From Nemophila menziesii (taxonomy: Eukaryota; Streptophyta; Magnoliopsida; Boraginales; Hydrophyllaceae): DNA of 64,000 nucleotides. How positions within the stretch are numbered: the first letter of the stretch is position 1; every line of letters starts with the position of its first letter. The notes under the pieces are model-generated. The model was not told the DNA's origin. It saw only the letters and a program-made list of their open reading frames with translations, and made no database searches. The translations under genes and the position numbers were made by a program. Positions 20,723-32,771 of the stretch are shown one piece after another. The DNA is taken from positions 69,006,899 to 69,070,898 of the forward strand of contig JARWIR010000001.1 in assembly GCA_029959085.1 (NCBI GenBank). The letters run 5' to 3'.

Positions 20723-23494
20723 CTAAGGAGTCTCGAGGAGATACATGACCTCCCCGGGATGTGGATCTTTCGAGCGATTGGTATCTTCACCTCCATGGTA
20801 TATCTTCAATCTGTGACCGTTAACCATAAAGGTACGGTTCTCTAGCGGATGTTCTATTTCTATCGCCCCATGAGGTGTAACTTTGGTCACTATGTATGGA
20901 CCTGACCACTTAGATCTTAACTTATCCGGAAAATTGCTGAACTTTGAATTATACTTCAATACTCTTTGCCCCACTTCAAAGTTCTTTGTACGAATCCGAT
21001 TGTCATGCCATTTCTTCGTGTTTTCTTTGTAGAGTTTGGCATTTTCATAAGCATGCAATCGGAATTCGTCAAGTTCATTAAGCTTCATCATACGATTCTT
21101 TCCGGCTAAGATAGGATCTAAGTTCAACTGCGCAATCGCCCAATAGGCACCCATTTCAAGCTCAAGAGGTAAGTGACAAGCCTTACCATACACCATACGA
21201 TAGGGAGATGCACCCACTGGAGTCTTAAACGCAGTACGATAAGCCCACAACGCATCATCTAACTTCATTGACCAATCTTTTCTTGTAGGACCAACGGTTT
21301 TCTCTAGGATTGACTTGACTTCGTGGTTCGATACTTCAGCTTGACCATTGGATTGTGGATGATACGCAGTAGATACACGGTGTCTAACTCCATATTTCTC
21401 TAGAACAGTCTTCAGATATATATTAACGAAATGAGATCCCCCATCGCTAATAATCACTCTAGGTGTGCCATGTCTAGTGAAAATATGTGATTTCAAGAAC
21501 CTGATCACCACTCGTGAATCATTAGTAGGTAAAGCCACCGCTTCTACCCACTTAGACACATAATCAACAGCTAATAAGATATAGAGGTTACCATTTGAAG
21601 GAACGAAAGGACCCATAAAGTCTATACCCCACACATCGAATATCTCAACCTCTAACACATTATTACGCGGCATCTCATCCCTCTTGGATATGTTCCCGGT
21701 AAACTGGCATCTCGTACATTTCTTAACATATTCATGACAATCTTTTATAAGAGAAGGCCAGTAAAAACCTGATTGAAATACCTTTGCAGCAGTTCTGTCT
21801 CCTTTGAAATGTCCTCCATATGATGAATCATGGCATCCAGCTATAATGGCTTGAGTCTCTTCCCTTGCTACACATCTTCGTATCATTTGGTCAACACAAA
21901 CTTTATAGAGGAATGGATCCTCCCAAAAGAACTGTCTAGCACGATGAGCTAACCTCTTTCTTTCTTGATAAGTGGAACCTTCAGGAAAAACACCACTCAC
22001 CACTAAATTTGCAATATATGCATACCACGGAGCTTCATAATCTCGAACAACGAATAAACTCTCATCAGGAAACTCTTCTCTAACTGCTTCAGTACCACTA
22101 TTCATCTCTGAACCCTCTAAACGCGATAGATGATCTGCAACCTGATTCTCACAACCCTTTCTATCTTTGATCTCTAAATCGAACTCTTGAAGCAATAACA
22201 CCCATCTGATTAACCTTGGTTTCACATCTTTCTTCTCCATAAGAAATCTGATCGCGGAATGATCTGTATAAACAATAACTTTCGCTCCAAGAAGATAAGA
22301 GCGAAATTTATCAAACGAATAGACAACTGCTAGCAACTCCTTTTCTGTAACTGTGTAATTGATCTGAGCACCACTAAAAGTTTTACTAGCATAGTTAATC
22401 GAATGAAAAACCTTCTCTTTTCTTTGTCCTAATACAGCTCCCATACACAAATCACTCGCATCACACATAACCTCAAACGGTAAATTCCAATCTGGAGGTA
22501 ACACTATAGGAGCAGAAATAAGCTTTTCTTTGATTGCTCTGAAGGCCGTTAAACAAGCTTCATCAAAAAGGAATTTGCAATCCTTTTCGAGTAAGTTGCA
22601 TAACGGTTTAGCAATCTTAGAAAAATCCTTAATAAAACGCCTATAAAAGCCAGCATGGCCAAGAAAACTCCTTACCCCTTTAACAGAAACGGGAGGGGGA
22701 AGAGTTTTAATTACCTCTATCTTTGCTCTATCAACCTCTAAACCAACACTCGAAACTTTGTGACCCAGAACAATACCTTCGCGAACCATGAAGTGACACT
22801 TTTCCCAGTTGAGCACCAAATCTGTTTCCTTGCATCTCACTAACACTTTCTCCAAGTTATCCAAACATATATCAAAATCATCACCAAACACGGAGAAATC
22901 ATCCATGAACACTTCAAGGAAATTATCTATCATGTCCCAGAAGATGGCCATCATACACCTTTGAAAATTAGCGGGAGCGTTACACAACCCAAATGGCATT
23001 CTGCGATATGCAAAAGTACCAAATGGGCATGTAAAGGTAGTCTTATGTTGATCTTCTGGAGCCACGTAAATCTGATTGTACCCGGAGTAACCATCCAAGA
23101 AGCAATAGTACTCTCTTCCGGCTAATTTATCTAACATTTGATCGATGAAGGGCAAAGGGAAATGATCTTTTCTGGTGGCCTTATTCAGCTTTCTGTAATC
23201 CATGCAAACTCTCCATCCAACTACCGTTCTTGAAGGAATCGCTTCATTTTTATCATTAAGAACTGTTGTAATTCCTCCTTTCTTCGGTACACACTGGACT
23301 GGGCTCACCCATTCACTACTCGAAATGGGATAAATAATCCCCGCATCTAAAAGCTTAATCACCTCCTTCTTCACCACATCCTTCATGGCTGGCATTAATC
23401 TTCTCTGACCTTCAACTGAGCGTGCATTAACATCTTCTAGTATGATTTTGTGTTGACAATAGGATGGACTTATGCCTTTGATATCAGCAATTGT
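20723..23494 (-). pseudogene. pol: RT, RNase H and integrase region of element B (open, but cut off from gag by a stop)
   Basis: Open from the codon after the TAG at 23495-23497 to TAG 20723-20725; the first ATG is 23395, giving 890 residues. Counting from that ATG, RT carries [10 protein letters not shown] and FMDDF (163-167). RNase H carries D312, E351 and D378. Integrase carries the HHCC zinc site (H522, H529, C560, C563) and D592, D651, E687. All catalytic residues are present. What is lost is the link to gag and protease, since the family makes one polyprotein. The ATG at 23395 is internal to RT and is not a natural start. Confidence 0.92.
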
Positions 23495-26035
23495 CTAACC
23501 TATTGCTTCTTTGTTGGCTCTTAACACACGCAACAGTTTATCTTCTTGAGGACCTGTTAAATTAGCTGAAACAATAACAGGTAGAGTTTCATTAGTACCC
23601 AAATATGCATACCTCAAGTGGGCTGGCAATGGTTTTTCTTCCAATTCTGGAGGAGATTCAATTGAAGGTTTCTTTTTTAGATTAATCTCCCCCGGTTCTC
23701 TCACAGGTTCATAGGCAAGACGCCTATACTTCGGATTTTCAGAATTGAGAGCTGCCACTGTTTCTGTAAGCTCCTCCATCATCTCAGGTGAATCTAATGT
23801 CAAAGCAGCCTGCAAGATATCATCAAAAATTAAACAATTAAATACCTCTTGCGATGCTTGCTCTACTACATCCATTCTGAAGCAATCTTCCTGAGAATCT
23901 GGGAATTTCATAGCTCGAAATACATTGAATTTCACTTCCTCATCTTGTATTCTCATCGTTAATTCGCCATTCTCTACATCGATCAATGTCCTCCCTGTAG
24001 CTAGGAAGGGTCTACCCAAAATAATGGGGACATTTCTATCTGCATTGTATTCAAGAATTACGAAATCAACAGGAAATATAAGTGTACCTGCCTTAACAAG
24101 GACATCCTCAATACGGCCTTCAGGATGAGCAAGAGACCTGTCCGCCATTTGCAAGACCATAGAGGTGGGTCTTGCATTTCCAATTTTAAGCTTATCAAAG
24201 ACTGACTTGGGCATCAAGTTGATGCTTGCCCCCAAGTCACATAACGCCTTTCCTTTCCATTCTTCTCCAATTGATATGGGAATCGTGAAACTCCCCGGAT
24301 CAACTAACTTCGGAGGTAATTTACTCTGGCAAATCGCACTACACTCTTCAGGAAGGCCAATCATCTCATTATCACAGTAGGGCCTTTTGTTAGTGAGGGC
24401 CCTCTTCAAAAACTTCGTATACTTAGGAATATCTCGAATCGCCTCAAGTAACGGAATATTAATACTCAAACCCCTCACTCTATTAAAGAATTTCTGAAAA
24501 TCAACCATATCACCCTTTTTCTGAACTCGCGATGGAAACGGTGGTGGAGGGCGATTGCTTACAATTTCATCTCTCTTTTTCGGAATTTCTCTTGGTCTTT
24601 CTATCTCTTCAACCTCACTATCTTTCTCATTCTCCTTCTCTTTCTCACCCACTTCCTTTTCTTTTCTTGGGACTTCTTTCTCTTTCATAACGGGAAAAGG
24701 AGGTGGAGGGAGGTTCTTACCACTTCTTAATGTAACAGCCTTGCAATCTTCACGTTGTGTTGGATTTTCCGTATCGCTAGGAAGTTGCCCTTGTGGACGC
24801 TGATTCAGTTGTTTATTAATTTGACTTAGCTGATTCTGGAAAATCTTCATATTTGCTTCAGCTGCGTTCTGACGTTCCAAAGCTTGAGTTTGAAGAGCAA
24901 TCAAATTTTCAACGGTTTTCTGAAGGGTAACTACTCCTTCTTGTGGATGGGCAGGTAAAGCTTTCTGGTTTAAATTCTCATCGTAGGTATTCTGAGGAGC
25001 TTGTCTTTGCACATAATTGTTTTGATTCTGTCCTCCTTGATGATTGTTGTGTGGTCTTGGATTATAGTTGTTGCCTTGCGGACGCGGCTGATACGCGTAA
25101 GTAGGATTGGCTGCCCCATTAGGATTTGAGTATTGAAACCCAGGATGGTTTCTGTTAGGCTGATATCCATTACCACTTGAATTAAAATTACCTTTATTGG
25201 ACATAAAATTCACTGATTCTTGGTTATTCGGACAACTTTCCTCATCATGATCATCTACCTTACAAATCGAACACATATACACCTCTTGTGCAGCATGCAC
25301 AGCTACCTTCTTACCCGAAAATCCTTCTTTCACAGCTAGAGTAAGCTGCTTCAATTGTTGCTCTATGGTATTCTGGATCTTATTCTCAAACGTAGCAAAT
25401 TTCTCTTCCATGTCAACATTATTTACTCCCTTAACTGGTGTTCTTACTGAGCTCCACCCAACTTCATTCTTGACTGTTCTCTCTAAAATGATCTTGGCAT
25501 GAGCGGGTTGAACTTGAAGAAAACCTGCTCCACATAGCGTATCCAATTTCTCTCTTGAAATTCCATCAAGGCCTCTATAAAAGATCTTTAACTGTTGTTG
25601 TTCTGAAAAGCCATGATTGGGAACTTTACGCAAACACATCTGAAATCTTGTCCAACTCTTACCCAAAGTTTCCTCATACTCTTGAAGGAAATGTGTCAAT
25701 TCTAGTTCAGCATCTAACCTCATGTTACTTGGGTAATACCTGTCAAAGAAAGCAATTTCTAATTGGTCCCAATTAGTAATCTTCGTAGGATCTTGCGTAT
25801 CGTGCCATTCACTTGCTCCATCAATGACAAAGAATTTAAAAGCAGCAAAATACATCTGTTCTCTTGAAACCCCTTGTGTGATATAAGAATCACATATCTG
25901 CTTAAATTTCTGTACCGCTCTAAGAAGATCTTCCGATGGTCTTCCGCGAAAATTTCCAAAGTTTTGGAACTGAGCTAGCATACCCGAATCTGGACGGAAT
26001 CTCGGAACATCAATATCTGGAGCACCACGGATCAT
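23495..26035 (-). pseudogene. gag-pro: gag and protease region of element B, ending at a nonsense codon
   Basis: An 846-codon frame from ATG 26035, which is not the native start. It holds the gag domain (about 30-190), a CCHC knuckle (C255, C258, H263, C268), a Q/N/P-rich linker, a K/E-rich linker (450-490) and the aspartic protease with D600 in CDLGASINLMP. It ends at TAG 23495-23497, where A has TGG in KEAIGWTIAD. This single base change separates gag-protease from RT. Upstream, the native reading is shifted by the 53-bp deletion described in the next entry. Confidence 0.9.
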
Positions 26036-26288
26036 GATTCATCACTATCTGGACTGGAGGATTAGGATTCGCTGGTGGAACTGGAGGAATAACACCTGGA
26101 GCCAAAGGTTGGCCATTTGCGCCTAGTTGATTATCTTGAAGATTGATCTCTTCCATTCTGTTACTTAACTCTTCTATCTCTAAAGCTTCTCGTTCTCTTC
26201 TTCTTCTGTTCGCAAGTCTGATCAATGATTCTGGATTACTAAGGATCGGAGGTGTTGGCTCTAGATCCTTGAATAGTCTTCTTCGCAT
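26010..26288 (-). pseudogene. gag: N-terminal gag fragment of element B
   Basis: Starts at the native ATG 26288 (MRRRLFKDLEPTPP, as in A) and goes out of frame after NHDPW. About 53 bp present in A (roughly 2128-2180) are missing here near 26026-26030. The break lies between short GTGG/GTGGG matches, consistent with slippage or microhomology deletion. Confidence 0.88.
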
Positions 26289-26398
26289 ACACCAAACCTA
26301 AAAACCTGAAAAAGCTAACAAACAAAAAGCGTAAAACTGATAAAATAAAATAAATGCACTTATCACTAAAGGATAAACACCGTGGTCACACGCTACCG

Positions 26399-26416
26399 TC
26401 CCCGGCAGCGGCGCCA
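26399..26416 (-). other. Primer binding site, tRNA-Asp type (element B)
   Basis: Minus strand TGGCGCCGCTGCCGGGGA, identical to A, six bases inside the 5' LTR. Confidence 0.85.
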
Positions 26417-26422
26417 AAAACT

Positions 26423-27984
26423 TGGTGGTCCTTTGTGTGTTCTAAAAATAAATGCAAATGCTAATCGAACCACAACCGCAAGTGTACGGTTGTCCCAAGT
26501 AGTATGTATGATAATACAGATTCGTTCCAAGGACGGATGGTTGATCACAATGTTTAGCAAGTAGTGATTGATGCACTTATGAAAGTAAAAGATAATAAAA
26601 TATTTGTTTGGTTTTGTTGATTAAAGCTAATGAATAAAAGACAAATAATTAAATGCAAGTAAAGCTAAGACGCAAGTAAATTAAGTGAAAACGCAATATG
26701 AGATGGAGTACTTGAGAACGCAAGGATCCTCCTAATCTTACTTCCTAACTTATGTTGTTTAAGGGCTAAATTGGTCAATTACAATGGTCGGGATTCTAAA
26801 TTCCTTATACCCCCGTCAGGGTGGACTATAAAGCAATCCTAAAGTGTCACTAGTCCCGTCAGGGTAAATATGATCCACCGTTGGATGTTTAAGTGTTTTA
26901 CCTCATTGGCCCTAGAATTAGCTAAGTTCGTCAGAATCAATAGCTTTTATCCTAGATTGAATAATTAATTCTATACCTAAACCCTCCGTCAGGATGATCC
27001 ACACGCCACTTATGTGGAATAGCTTAGATACTAAAACCTAATCTTAGTTCGCGACTCTAAAATCAGTAAATAATCACAAATTATCGAAAAGAGTAATAAA
27101 CCCAATCTAATTTAATTTAGCATAAACCCAAATTCAACATTCGTTATTTCATAAAATTAAGATTCACCCATTGTTTGTTCTCAAGCACTATGAAAAGCTT
27201 AGCTCATATTAAAATTAAAAACTAAATAAAAAGAAATGGAATTCATATTGTTTACAGAATTAAAATATAAAAAGAACCTAATTTCCGGAATTGGAATGAC
27301 TACGAACGGAGCTATAGACCCACTCCAGCTCTTGTAGCTTCTTCTTTCTTCCTTCTGTTGCTTCTCTCTGGTGTTTTAATCTTGTGTAATGTGAATTGTG
27401 TAAAAAATAGAAGTCCAGACCTCCTTTTATAAGCATAAATTCGTTCTAGGGCTTGGACCAGAAAATAGAATATTAATTAAATGTCCAAGCCCACTTTCTA
27501 AGCCCAAAATCCCGTAACTGCTGATACACCTTCACTAAAACGGCTTTTCCCGATGCGTTATGACTCCGATTGACCTCATTCCAGTTGCTAAATTTCCGTA
27601 ACTCGATAAGGAATGTTTTCTCTTCAAAGGTCAGCGGCTAAATTATCGCTTAAGCACCTAGAAATCAGCACTCTATGGCCTGGAAAATGGATTTTCAGCT
27701 CTAAAAATAATATCTTCGGGATTTATTCTTCAAGTCTTGACTCTAATTCACGATCTTTGACTTTCTCCTTGGATTCCTCTCCTAGCTAACATCTAAAACC
27801 TGTAAACTTTACACTAAAAATACCAATATTATGCGCAAAAGTTTAATAAATTAAAAATGCTAGAAATAAAAAGGGAATTCCGGATTATTGCAATTTAAGT
27901 CCAAAAGTCTATCAAATTAATTAAATAAACACCAAAAATGATGTCTCCTAAGGGTCTAAAATAAGAACAATTAGGGAGATATCA
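26423..27984 (-). repeat. 5' LTR of element B
   Basis: About 1562 bp. Reverse-strand TATA box TATAAAAG at 27424-27431. It ends GGAGATATCA on the plus strand, next to TSD GTATA. About a dozen bases differ from 15144-16705. Confidence 0.95.
27424..27431 (-). promoter_or_regulatory. Putative LTR TATA box (element B)
   Basis: TATAAAAG on the minus strand at the same LTR position as in A. Confidence 0.55.
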
Positions 27985-28296
27985 GTATATCTTTTACTAT
28001 GATGCTCGGATTAGAAAACCTTCTTCACGAGAGTTGTAGAGAACATCATTCTTATAAACTTTGTAGTTGATCACTAAAGCTAATTCTCAATGTACACAAA
28101 GATAAGGTTAAAACTATTTGTATGAGAATTAGTTTCTTAAGATAAAACAATAAAGCTTGATCTAAATGATAAAGAATGTGCTTTTTGATGAATAAGAGTG
28201 CATGATAGAATGTATATAACAATAGTAATTAGCACACTAAACACAAGAGGATTTGTCACATTAAAACAACCTATTAAGGGAGGCTATATGCCAACA
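27985..28296 (-). repeat. Left (3') LTR of element D, second piece
   Basis: Resumes D after B and matches 31565-31874. It ends ATGCCAACA on the plus strand, next to the purine tract of D. 27985-27989 is the B target-site copy. Confidence 0.9.
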
Positions 28297-30450
28297 ATCT
28301 CCCCTTTTTGATGATGACAAATCCTTCACTAAAACACCTTAGGAATGATATGAAAGTTTAAGCTCTTATGAAATTTAGCTCCCCCTCACAATAAGCATTT
28401 AAGTAAAAAATGAATATAAGATATGAAATGCATTTGTGAGTATTTAAAAAGTGCAATTTTGAAAGTTTTAGTGCACATATTTCTCCCCATTTGTCTTCAT
28501 AAAAAAGACGAGATAATAAAATAAAATCAAACAACTAATCATAGAAGAGCTAAAAACTCAAGTGAATAGATTTTGAAAAACAACAAAAAGAGATCAAGGG
28601 TTAAGAGCAATTAAAACAATTTAATTTGAGATGCACAAAGATTAACAATGTAAAGCATGAATCAATATGAAACAATGAGATAAGGGATAGAGACATTTTA
28701 CCAACTTCTTGATTGATAGGTTTTCATCTTATAAGCTTTCTAACAACACAAACGATTAGTGCAATTATAAGATAAACGATTAGTACAAACGATTAACCAA
28801 GCATTTGAGTTTTCAAAGATAATTTTAAGAAAAACTCCCCCTCACAAAATGCATAGAGTGTTTGTTTCAATTTTGAAAAAGTTTGACCAATAATTTCTCC
28901 CCTTTTTACCAATAAGAATATTTGAACCAATTTTAAGAAATCAAGGGGTAACATTTAATCTTTGAAAAGTATAGGGGTCAATATGCATTTTTCAAAAGTT
29001 TAGGGACTAAATGTAATTTTGAAAAACATCAAGGACCTAAGTATAACTTTCTCAAGACAATAGGGACCTAGGTCTAATTTTCAAGCAAAATGCAACTTGT
29101 TCCTAATTAAAGGGACCTCAAATAAATATTTTGAACCAATAAGGACCACAATGCAAAATAAAACACTAAACCCCGAATTGCGGTGTACCGGAATATTGCT
29201 GCGGTGCACCGCACTAAAGCTCGACTAAAGGTGTAAGAAGAGAGAATAGAAAATAGGCAATTTGCATAAACACCCGAAACTAATTCGAAAACTCCCCAAT
29301 AGTTTAGAAATATTTTAAAACTACTAAAAACGCTTTTGTTTTGAAAAGATACAACAAGAAAATCCAGAAAACAAATAAAACGATTTATTTCACAAATACC
29401 CCTATATATTCTAAAAAATACGAAAAGACCCAAAATCAAAGTTAAGCAATTTTAAGTATGAAAAGGTCAAGTCATACAAGATATTTGCACAATAGGGAAT
29501 AAACCATATAAGCACATAATGAAGCACAACATATAGATAGTAAGGCTAAACAAATTCATGCAAATGAGTTAATGACCAATAATGGATTAACTTCCCATAA
29601 TTCTATGCATAAAAACATTTTTGAAATGCTATGGGAAATTCAAAAGATTATCGGAAAAATATTTTGAAAAGCAATTTCTTTAAAAACTCACCCTTACTAA
29701 AAGACGTATGAAAATGCAAATTTGTGTTCAAAGATAAATTGAGATTTGAAAGTGAAAACTAGTATCTTTGATCTTTCTTCCCTTTTGTTAACGATAAAAA
29801 GAATCAATAGGCACTTTTGAAAGATATAAAAACTTGTAAGAATAAAAAGTGCAATTTATAATCGTTGAGGGACTAAAAACCAATTTCACATAGTAGGGAC
29901 TAAAAATGCAATTTTTCAAAAATATGAACTAAAATGGCAAATTTTATATGTGAAAGATTATGAAGTCCAAACTATGACACTTTGGAGAATTTAATAACTA
30001 TGAGGGGTCAAAGTGCAATTTTGAAAATTTTGGGGACTAAAATGCAATTACCAAAATTTTAAGAGCTAAAGTGCAAAAACATCATTCATGAGAATTAGAT
30101 GCAATATCACTAATAACATTAAAACAATGATTAGTAACACAAGATAATATCCAAAGATAAAACATGATAACAACAAACACAACTAATCAAATCACAACCA
30201 AATCATGATTATAAACATAAGCCATAAGGAGGAATGCAAAAATATATACGAGATAAAGAAAGGAATCACCGGATTTTCCTTTTTCGAGATTTGAGTGTTC
30301 TTTCGTATATTAATTCTTCCATTTGTGTCCTCCAAGCAAAGTAACGATCACCTACAAGAAAATGGAGGTTGTGTAGAAAACAACTCTTCCAAAAGATTAA
30401 ATTCCAAATCGTTTACTCTACTAACGGTTAAGCTATTCACGTAGAGTTAG
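28297..30450 (-). other. Internal region of element D, non-coding
   Basis: About 2.15 kb without a credible ORF. It starts with the PPT complement (28297-28312). It has several CTCCCC-type pyrimidine blocks (near 28381, 28481, 28834, 28896) on an A-rich background. Two clusters of short AGGGACTAAA(A)TGCAATTTT-like repeats lie at 28972-29170 and 29867-30080. Palindromes GCGGTGTACCGG (29180-29191) and GCGGTGCACCGC (29201-29212) lie between the clusters. Confidence 0.75.
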
Positions 30451-30462
30451 GCTCTGATACCA
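30451..30462 (-). other. Primer binding site, initiator tRNA-Met type (element D)
   Basis: Minus strand TGGTATCAGAGC, two bases inside the 5' LTR. This is the standard plant copia primer site and fixes the orientation of D. Confidence 0.85.
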
Positions 30463-30464
30463 AT

Positions 30465-31874
30465 TGAAAGTCCTAGAGGGGGGGGGGGGGTGAATAGGAT
30501 TACTAATAAGATTAATGCCTAATTAAAAATCTTTTGGACAATTATAAGTTTAAGAAAGAAACTTCTAAGTCAACTAAATATATCAAACTCTTAAGGGATC
30601 ATGCAATGGATAAACTAGAGGTTTGATATATAAGTGATACAAGTAAAACGAGTTTCTAATCTCTTACTACTCTAGATGACAATATGTTAGATAAACTAGA
30701 TAATCAATATCACAATATTCAAACTAGCATATTATCAAACATATAAAGTGCGGAAAGTAAATAGAGTAGGGATAGAAAGATACACAAGATTTATAGTGGT
30801 TCGGTTTCCCTACATCCACTACCTAAGGAAGCCTCCTTAGGATTTCAAGCTTTTCACTAAGCTCCCGTGTCTCTCTTAACCGGGTCAAGAACACAATAAC
30901 CCTTACAACCTCTTCGATAACACGAAGGACAACCTCTTCGAAACCACGAAGGAAACTCTTGTGTAATCACAACAGAAGTATACCGAGTATACTCCCGATA
31001 CTCAAATTCTCTCTTATTCTATCTATTACAAGAACTAGACTTAAGAGGATAAATACAAAGTGTTTAAAGGGTGAAACAACTTTGCTAATGAACTCCTAAA
31101 GAGATGATATAACTATAAGCTTAAAACTTCTATTGAGTTGATAATAACTTTGAAGCTCCTTTGATTTACTCCTTGAATGAGTAGATATGACAATTATAGC
31201 TCTTGACACCTTCTTGGATGATAACAATTAAGCCCCTTGATGTATATGGGTTGAAGGTGTAGTTGTAGCCTTGAAAGACCTTCAATTTATAGCTGCAAAA
31301 TGCTCCCAACGGTCATAAGACTTGTCTCCAACGGATATATTAATATCCCCAACGGATATATTCCTTTTGTCTTCATTTTGCTGCAGGAAACCCTAATCTG
31401 CGGTGCACCGCGGGGTTGGTCCGGTGTACCGCACCAAGCTTGCTAAATTCACTTGCTCTCTGACGGGCTAGCCCCCTGGTCCGTGGTGTAGTCCGTGGGC
31501 TGCGGTGTACCGCACAGAAACTCCGGTGTACCGCACCAAAGGTTTAAAACACCTTCTAGTGAGTATATCTTTTACTATGATGCTCGGATTAGAAAACCTT
31601 CTTCACGAGAGTTGTAGAGAACATCATTCTTATAAACTTTGTAGTTGATCACTAAAGCTAATTCTCAATGTACACAAAGATAAGGTTAAAACTATTTGTA
31701 TGAGAATTAGTTTCTTAAGATAAAACAATAAAGCTTGATCTAAATGATAAAGAATGTGCTTTTTGATGAATAAGAGTGCAAGATAGAATGTATATAACAA
31801 TAGTAATTAGCACACTAAACACAAGAGGATTTGTCACATTAAAACAACCTATTAAGGGAGGCTATATGCCAACA
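30465..31874 (-). repeat. Right (5') LTR of element D
   Basis: 1410 bp, TGAAAGTCC to GCCAACA on the plus strand. It has a G-run of 13 (30478-30490). Palindromes lie at 31400-31411, 31421-31435, 31502-31513 and 31523-31537; the last lies in a segment of about 22 bp that the left LTR lacks. TSD ATATG follows. Confidence 0.92.
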
Positions 31875-32735
31875 ATATGACCCGCACGTGAATCATGATC
31901 ATGAGACTTCTTGTCTTGAGCTTGAGTTTGGGGTGGTGGGTCCGCTATTATGGGAATTTATCATTAGGTTGGGATGTTTTGAGCTTATCAGTTGTGCTCT
32001 GTTTATATTTTGATGATGATTCATAGGTTTATTATATTGTAACCCTTTGCCGGGGTAAGAGTAAAAGAAAAAAGAGAAAATATGAAAAGCAATGAAAAGA
32101 AAAAAAATATTGAATGAAAAATAGCATGATATCTCAACATCAAAAAGAGAGTCATGACTATACAAATGAAAAAAGAAATTTCATATGAAAAGAATATATT
32201 TGGATCGGCAAAGAGGAAATTTTTAGGTGAATCATCTTTAGTGCTTATTGGGTTAATTTGGGGGATGCTACATTAGCGCGTCAAATGGGTTGAGTGAGAA
32301 CGTATTCGAGTGTAAACTCAATCTCTTGGACAGTTTGTTGATGGTAAGTGAGGAGAGAGCCAAAAGCTCACTTTAAATTTACCAAATATACATACCATAC
32401 CGTTCTTCAGCCTATTTTAAAACCATAAAGACCTCGTGATTCCTAGATGCATATTGAGTTAATAGGGAGTATGCTAAGTGGAGCGTTCAAAGCAAGTAAA
32501 GATCGAGGAACACCCTATAGCCACCATCTTGAGATAAGTAATAAGCGTAACCTTCTAGCATTGTGAAATTAATTTTGGATTGATATTATTTTGTGTTTGA
32601 TTTTGCATGATAAGTGTATGTGTATATTAATGCCTAGATTAGACTATATGAGATTTGTTTTAAGTTGTGCTTTGGGAATATTTTCTAGATTCTACCTTCC
32701 ACGTTCACCTAAAAGGGGCCTTTGTTTTAATTTTA
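31875..32735 (+). other. 3' non-coding region of element C, second part
   Basis: Continues C after D and matches A from about 10160 to 11003. It has a PPT-like TTGAGTTTGGGGT (31922-31934), an oligopurine tract (32050-32180) and the AAGTGAG...CTCACTT inverted repeat (near 32345). No gene is seen. Confidence 0.7.
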
Positions 32736-32771
32736 CTTTGTCGGGACGACAAAGGTTTGAGTTGGGGGTCT
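32736..32771 (+). promoter_or_regulatory. Conserved hairpin 2 and polypurine tract (element C)
   Basis: CTTTGTCG / GGA / CGACAAAG (32736-32754), perfect, followed by GAGTTGGGGGTCT and the LTR. Confidence 0.72.

Larger units (their letters stand above)
15144..27984 (-). mobile_element. Element B: complete minus-strand Athila-type LTR retrotransposon
   Basis: 12.8 kb with LTRs 26423-27984 (5') and 15144-16705 (3'), and TSD GTATA at 15139-15143 and 27985-27989. Internal layout matches A. By eye, B and A differ by a few percent in both LTR and coding DNA, while the two LTRs of B differ at roughly a dozen positions, so B is also a recent insertion. gag-pol has one 53-bp deletion in gag and one nonsense codon before RT; the second ORF is uninterrupted. 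B must be younger than D, whose LTR it interrupts. Confidence 0.95.
14060..31874 (-). mobile_element. Element D: non-coding copia-type LTR element, split by element B
   Basis: Bounded by TG...CA LTRs of about 1.4 kb and TSD ATATG (14055-14059 and 31875-31879). It reads on the minus strand: a primer site TGGTATCAGAGC, complementary to initiator tRNA-Met, lies next to the right LTR (30451-30462), and a purine tract lies next to the left LTR (28297 onward). The LTR start TGTTGGCATATAGCC and the purine tract with the CATCATCAAAAAGGGGAGAT pattern are typical of SIRE/Maximus-like copia elements. The internal region is only 2.2 kb and encodes nothing recognisable, so D is a LARD-like non-autonomous element that would depend on proteins from elsewhere. 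B sits inside its left LTR. Confidence 0.85.

Noticed and set aside
23395..23395. ATG at 23395 as a natural start of a separate pol gene in B
   Set aside because: It is inside the RT domain, and A and B show one continuous gag-pol frame; the apparent start is due to the upstream nonsense codon.
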